A program made the translations under genes and the position numbers. The notes below the pieces were generated by a model. That model worked only from the letters and a program-made list of their open reading frames with translations, made no database searches and was not told the origin of the DNA. Shown here piece by piece: positions 5,601 through 7,312 of a DNA stretch of 7,312 nt (position 1 is its first letter; the number at the start of each line of letters is the position of its first letter). Location: positions 1 to 7,312 of the forward strand of contig ONWP01000025.1 of NCBI GenBank assembly GCA_900321595.1, read 5' to 3'. Origin of the DNA: an uncultured Eubacteriales bacterium (GTDB taxonomy: Bacteria; Bacillota; Clostridia; Oscillospirales; Acutalibacteraceae).

Positions 5601-7258
5601 TCACCGTATCCTCGGGAGAGAAGCTTGACCCCAGAGTCGTCGACTGCAGTGACAATTACGTGGATAACGTGATCCCGGGCGTCAGCTGGAAATATGTTCT
5701 GAGTCAGCCCCGCTTGCTTTTCGGCTGCGGTTACAAGAAGGGCTATACGCCCCTGACGCCGCAGGACCTTGTTCTTACCGGCGAAAAAGGGCCCGAGGGC
5801 TACGCTTCCGTTCAGGATGTGAAATTCCCCTACGAAACAAAACCGCTGAATCTGGCTTATTTCTACAGCGAAAAGAGCAGCGCCTGCTCTACGGTTTATC
5901 TCTATATCAACCGGCCCGCTCCCGTCAGAGGAAAGTATATCGCTTCGATCCGAACGGGCATCTATGTCCCAGAAAAGAAATGGGAAGAGCTGGAGCGCGA
6001 AGCGAACGACACCTTGTCAAACGAAACCTGTTATATTCCGCTGGTCGGCTCCTCGATGGAGATCATCAACCAAAGCCTTGCGCGTATGCCCGGCAATGCG
6101 TGGTATGACAGGACGATCCGCGACCCGTACAACAAGGATCTGAGCGTCGGTTCGATCGACGCGGACGCCGAGGCGGCGTATCTCGGCGTGACCTATACCG
6201 ATAATCCGGCAAAGGCGATCCACGGTCTTCTCCGACTCGAGGCGCAGAACGGCGTGAAACCGTCTGAAACGCTGACGGTAAACGGCGCGAAATACACGCT
6301 TGTCGAATGCGTAACGTCTAAGGAGCCCGTTCCGATCACCTCGCCGAACGGGAAGCAGTTCTACCTGTACGCGACGTTCAGCTCCGGCGGCAGCTCCACA
6401 GGCGATCCGATCACGGAGATTCAGGTCTCTGACAAGATCTTCGAGCCGGGCATGTCCACGATGCTGACGGTCACCGGCGGCGACAAAGAGGCGCAGAAGG
6501 ACTTCTACGGCAACGTGACGGCGCCCGCGGAATACGCGATCCCGTTCGGAGACACGAGCGAGAGCCTGTATTACCATCTGAAAACGAACGCGACGCTCAC
6601 GGGCATAGACAGCTTCTTCGTCGGCACGGGCGATTCGGAGATGGCTGCCATGAAGGACCTGCTGACACAGGGCGCGACCGTCTGTCTGCCGCTGAACCTG
6701 AACGCCGGCGCGCCGACTGACGCGCACGTTTACATCGGCTACCACCATTACAATCCCGATTACGTCAACACCAGGAGAACAAAGTATTATATGGAGAGCG
6801 CGGTCAAGGATCTGTACGTCTATGTCGGCGAAAACCCCGAAAAGCGTCTGACGATCGACAAGCGCAAGTACACGCTCTGCAGCGACCGGGATCTCAACTA
6901 CGGCACCGGCGGCACGCCGATGTATCTGTACCAGTCCACGGCGCTGATCAACGACAAGGACAAGGCGAACGCGTCTTACATCACATCAGTCAGCGCGGCG
7001 CAGTTTGACCGGGTCCCGGCGGATATCGCCGAGAACAAATGGGAGAACCTGCTGACGACCGAGAAGCAGCGTATCGACCTGAACGCCGGCGTGCTGGCCT
7101 TTGACCGTGAGGACGCCTCGCAGCATCTGATCGACGCGAGAGTGTTCGTATTCGTCCACCGGAACGACAACTACGTCAAGCCCGAGGCTGTTATCACCGG
7201 CGGCTACACGACCGAAACGACCGTCTTCGGAGACGTCGTTCTCAACAAGGCGTCCTGA
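2582..7258 (+). CDS. Giant membrane protein with helical/hydrophobic core and MABP-like (beta-prism-like) repeats
   Basis: This 1558-residue protein starts 41 bases before the stop of the beta-helix gene and ends at TGA 7256-7258. Residues 19-41 are a hydrophobic helix after KRPYR, with no clear signal peptidase site, so probably an anchor. Residues 54-116 are a first repeat unit. Residues about 119-460 look mostly alpha-helical, with an acidic loop near 240-244. Residues 463-536 are a hydrophobic block of two or three membrane helices, followed by KPECDD. Residues 580-658 carry the EGKQW module shared with the upstream gene, and 660-689 are an Ala/Glu/Thr-rich linker. Residues 690-1558 contain five more units of the form Y-I-x-S-V, a helical or variable segment, D-L-N-x-G, Y-I-G-Y-T-T-T and A-I-T-D-I. 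The DLN.G.GG..(I/M)YLY and YxGY..T..P..AI.DI patterns resemble MABP/beta-prism domains. This comes from memory of the family and was not tested by search. No catalytic motif is seen; surface binding or membrane interaction is an inference. Confidence 0.93.
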   Translation: MEQQMNNQRNLLSKRPYRWLFAPLAVALALVVCFLAHFQLIGSTLDNDKPATQYVGEVRLYQGKTVEAATNACKADGFIPVDGNLNEGTGYEAVVIGYTTTEDESAAITDVRMMQMTSGFSTVNYEELVERQFPGVASMIEDEYKLIKEFREKVSSGSFNAKTALSYLNLFDIPELGMKLGDYYISDSLDKSMLKKLFLQTAAVVTTTSYNMLAMGVSDGADDNWASRVYNYKDILDVGSDDEDGVEAGKDPFAQLDKDYLSGAEMLVDVAHDFATHYRNGMARLNAAGGDISVLSPEGLSDEEMNDHGADVLYIVAHDALNQYRFDDETALGDWLVETGSLTLGNKAELRNLYPLVAAMTFGQIVAAQMTGIQTCACYLKDLSGADKEFAESVSKAKDICREYDQTDAISVWSGVDQKMFEQECAVTGDAQRYTNLKDTAANLVKRNRAIQVLEAISDLTSFGLKIAGGFIAAMELPLLVAGWFETIALYCCQHWTLGFIFCALGRVAFYFGLVSKIALVVVLIIMVVVFLYDLLKPECDDLTYTSIPTVTMDMIIDNNVPEKNGLLRYDLIHSPDGKADLNAYEGKQWNALYSTQNTEAGRRITVADGKAPFIVQKNNAENPAGYKAVKNFNELYSANLNANVRKDSAPAIYLFCASEGEIAGTAEVEETAAPQAGTASESAGTQQNYVASVYLSSDNSETIAKNNLTQQGYHVVDVNLSPHVTHPDSKGIKQIKAYAYLGYTTTTNPNAAVTDIRMAKIKSTNQALLYGTVKYTAAGFDSFGNSICYSKDPLAGSPILADDIQVTDSLSERKAGYEPVAYLAGPAYNFDACEDFDKWDSSKYVFFSPSEKFTSGTEYISGLYFVSGLNVKEGNHSLTAYAETLGGRLLGDADFTKGRDYSLPQTGRFSPENIKTYLCYTTTFNPKRALYDVQFYAGTPSAKFFMTTLTAYTGYMESNYAQTGYGITNVFMQGEKTLARYLQYQTDPSKDGRSLLHFEVNNYDDFTVSSGEKLDPRVVDCSDNYVDNVIPGVSWKYVLSQPRLLFGCGYKKGYTPLTPQDLVLTGEKGPEGYASVQDVKFPYETKPLNLAYFYSEKSSACSTVYLYINRPAPVRGKYIASIRTGIYVPEKKWEELEREANDTLSNETCYIPLVGSSMEIINQSLARMPGNAWYDRTIRDPYNKDLSVGSIDADAEAAYLGVTYTDNPAKAIHGLLRLEAQNGVKPSETLTVNGAKYTLVECVTSKEPVPITSPNGKQFYLYATFSSGGSSTGDPITEIQVSDKIFEPGMSTMLTVTGGDKEAQKDFYGNVTAPAEYAIPFGDTSESLYYHLKTNATLTGIDSFFVGTGDSEMAAMKDLLTQGATVCLPLNLNAGAPTDAHVYIGYHHYNPDYVNTRRTKYYMESAVKDLYVYVGENPEKRLTIDKRKYTLCSDRDLNYGTGGTPMYLYQSTALINDKDKANASYITSVSAAQFDRVPADIAENKWENLLTTEKQRIDLNAGVLAFDREDASQHLIDARVFVFVHRNDNYVKPEAVITGGYTTETTVFGDVVLNKAS
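2741..2929 (+). repeat. MABP-like repeat unit 1 (isolated, N-terminal)
   Basis: Residues 54-116 contain all the landmarks of the repeat in a compact 63-residue form. A first strand (YVGEVRLY) leads to a short helix (VEAATNACKADGF), NLNEG at 84-88, VIGYTTT at 95-101 and AAITDVRMM at 106-114. It is the shortest unit and therefore the best template for defining the family. It is separated from the other five by about 570 residues of helical, hydrophobic and EGKQW-module sequence. Confidence 0.7.
3968..4189 (+). other. Central hydrophobic membrane block of the giant protein
   Basis: Residues 463-536 split into three hydrophobic stretches: about 467-493 (interrupted by Glu 476, Pro 478 and Glu 486), about 497-514 (Arg 507 inside) and about 517-536. 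The last is the strongest, a run of Val, Ile, Leu and Met ending in YDLLKPE. The first two are amphipathic or weaker and may form a hairpin rather than independent spans. Two spans here would place the long C-terminal repeat region outside the cell; three would place it inside. Confidence 0.7.
4319..4555 (+). repeat. EGKQW module, copy 2 (inside the giant protein)
   Basis: Residues 580-658 contain ADLNAYEGKQW (580-590), ALYSTQN..AGRRI (592-605), NF..LYSA (632-639) and APAIYLFC (650-657). This corresponds to the end of the upstream gene at 39-347. The AG-x-x-I/V strand pattern also occurs in the repeat region itself (CYSKDPLAGSPI at 789-800, LYATF...GDPITEI at 1262-1280), so the module is probably a half-unit of the same beta-prism-like fold. 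Confidence 0.65.
4649..7255 (+). repeat. C-terminal array of five divergent MABP-like repeat units
   Basis: Units begin at residues 690 (YVASVYL), 860 (YISGLYF), 1119 (YIASIRT), 1341 (GIDSFFV) and 1466 (YITSVSA). Each continues to a DLN-like turn: NLSPH, DADFTKG, an expanded segment, LNLNAG at 1371-1376, and DLNAG at 1499-1503. Next comes a GY-type strand: YLGYTTTTNP at 741-750, YLCYTTTFNP at 918-927, YLGVTYTDNP at 1200-1209, YIGYHHYNP at 1384-1392, VFVFVHR at 1521-1527. Each closes with AVTDI, ALYDV, AIHGL, AVKDL or AVITGG. Between units are second-type strands such as LNYGTGG.PMYLY (1438-1450). Unit length varies from about 73 to 100 residues, and the DNA copies have diverged, so this is an ancient internal duplication. 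Confidence 0.7.
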
Positions 7259-7284
7259 CAACGCGAAAACTACATACGAATAGG

Positions 7285-7312
7285 GCGCGCTGCTTCCGTT
7301 CAGGCAACGCGC
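7285..7312 (+). terminator. Candidate hairpin after the last gene, cut by the window edge
   Basis: GCGCGCTGC at 7285-7293 can pair with GCAACGCGC at 7304-7312 in eight of nine positions (one C-A mismatch) around a ten-base loop. It begins 26 bases after the stop codon of the giant protein, a suitable place for a Rho-independent terminator. The T-run that would decide this lies beyond the window, so it is only a candidate. Confidence 0.4.

Noticed and set aside
6017..6748. Minus-strand open frame, 243 residues
   Set aside because: It is antisense to conserved repeat units of the giant protein and is Arg/Val-rich without recognisable domains.
2870..7213. The shared DNA word GGCTACACGAC at 2870, 4808 and 7202 as a DNA repeat or CRISPR-like element
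   Set aside because: All three encode the GYTT strand of the protein repeat in the same frame. They are far apart and irregularly spaced, with no repeat-spacer structure.

Overview
The window reads as one continuous stretch of a plus-strand operon for large, secreted or membrane-anchored proteins. It holds the 3' end of one gene and two complete genes, all on the + strand. Gaps are minimal: 22 bases between genes 1 and 2, and a 41-base overlap between genes 2 and 3. No RNA gene, mobile element, CRISPR array or metabolic enzyme is visible. By eye the DNA is GC-rich (high fifties percent). The Shine-Dalgarno sites are purine-rich. The surface proteins are held by single hydrophobic helices with basic tails, with no autotransporter barrel and no LPXTG signal. 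Together this suggests a monoderm anaerobe, most likely a GC-rich member of the Clostridia (gut or rumen type). The assignment to a lineage is inference, because no housekeeping gene is present.

Layout. Positions 1-473 carry the last 156 codons of a protein ending in a transmembrane helix and a lysine-rich tail. Positions 496-2622 encode a 708-residue protein with a signal sequence, an N-terminal beta-rich domain, a right-handed parallel beta-helix built from Pmp-like (GGA/GGG) coils, and a C-terminal membrane anchor. Positions 2582-7258 encode a 1558-residue protein. It has an N-terminal membrane helix, one copy of a DLN/GYTTT repeat, about 340 mostly helical residues, a hydrophobic block of two or three membrane helices, and then about 1000 residues of beta-rich repeats. 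Those repeats resemble the MABP/beta-prism pattern. Positions 7259-7312 are non-coding and contain a candidate hairpin that runs to the window edge.

How the parts relate. Genes 1 and 3 share a recognisable module (positions 39-71 and 4319-4351 match at 30 of 33 bases), so they are diverged members of one family that flank the beta-helix gene. The three products are probably translated together and placed in the same envelope location. The beta-helix and beta-prism-like folds are typical of adhesion, carbohydrate or lipid binding and, in some families, membrane attack. No catalytic motif was recognised in any of them. The function is unknown, and a multi-protein surface complex is a hypothesis from co-location and shared domains.
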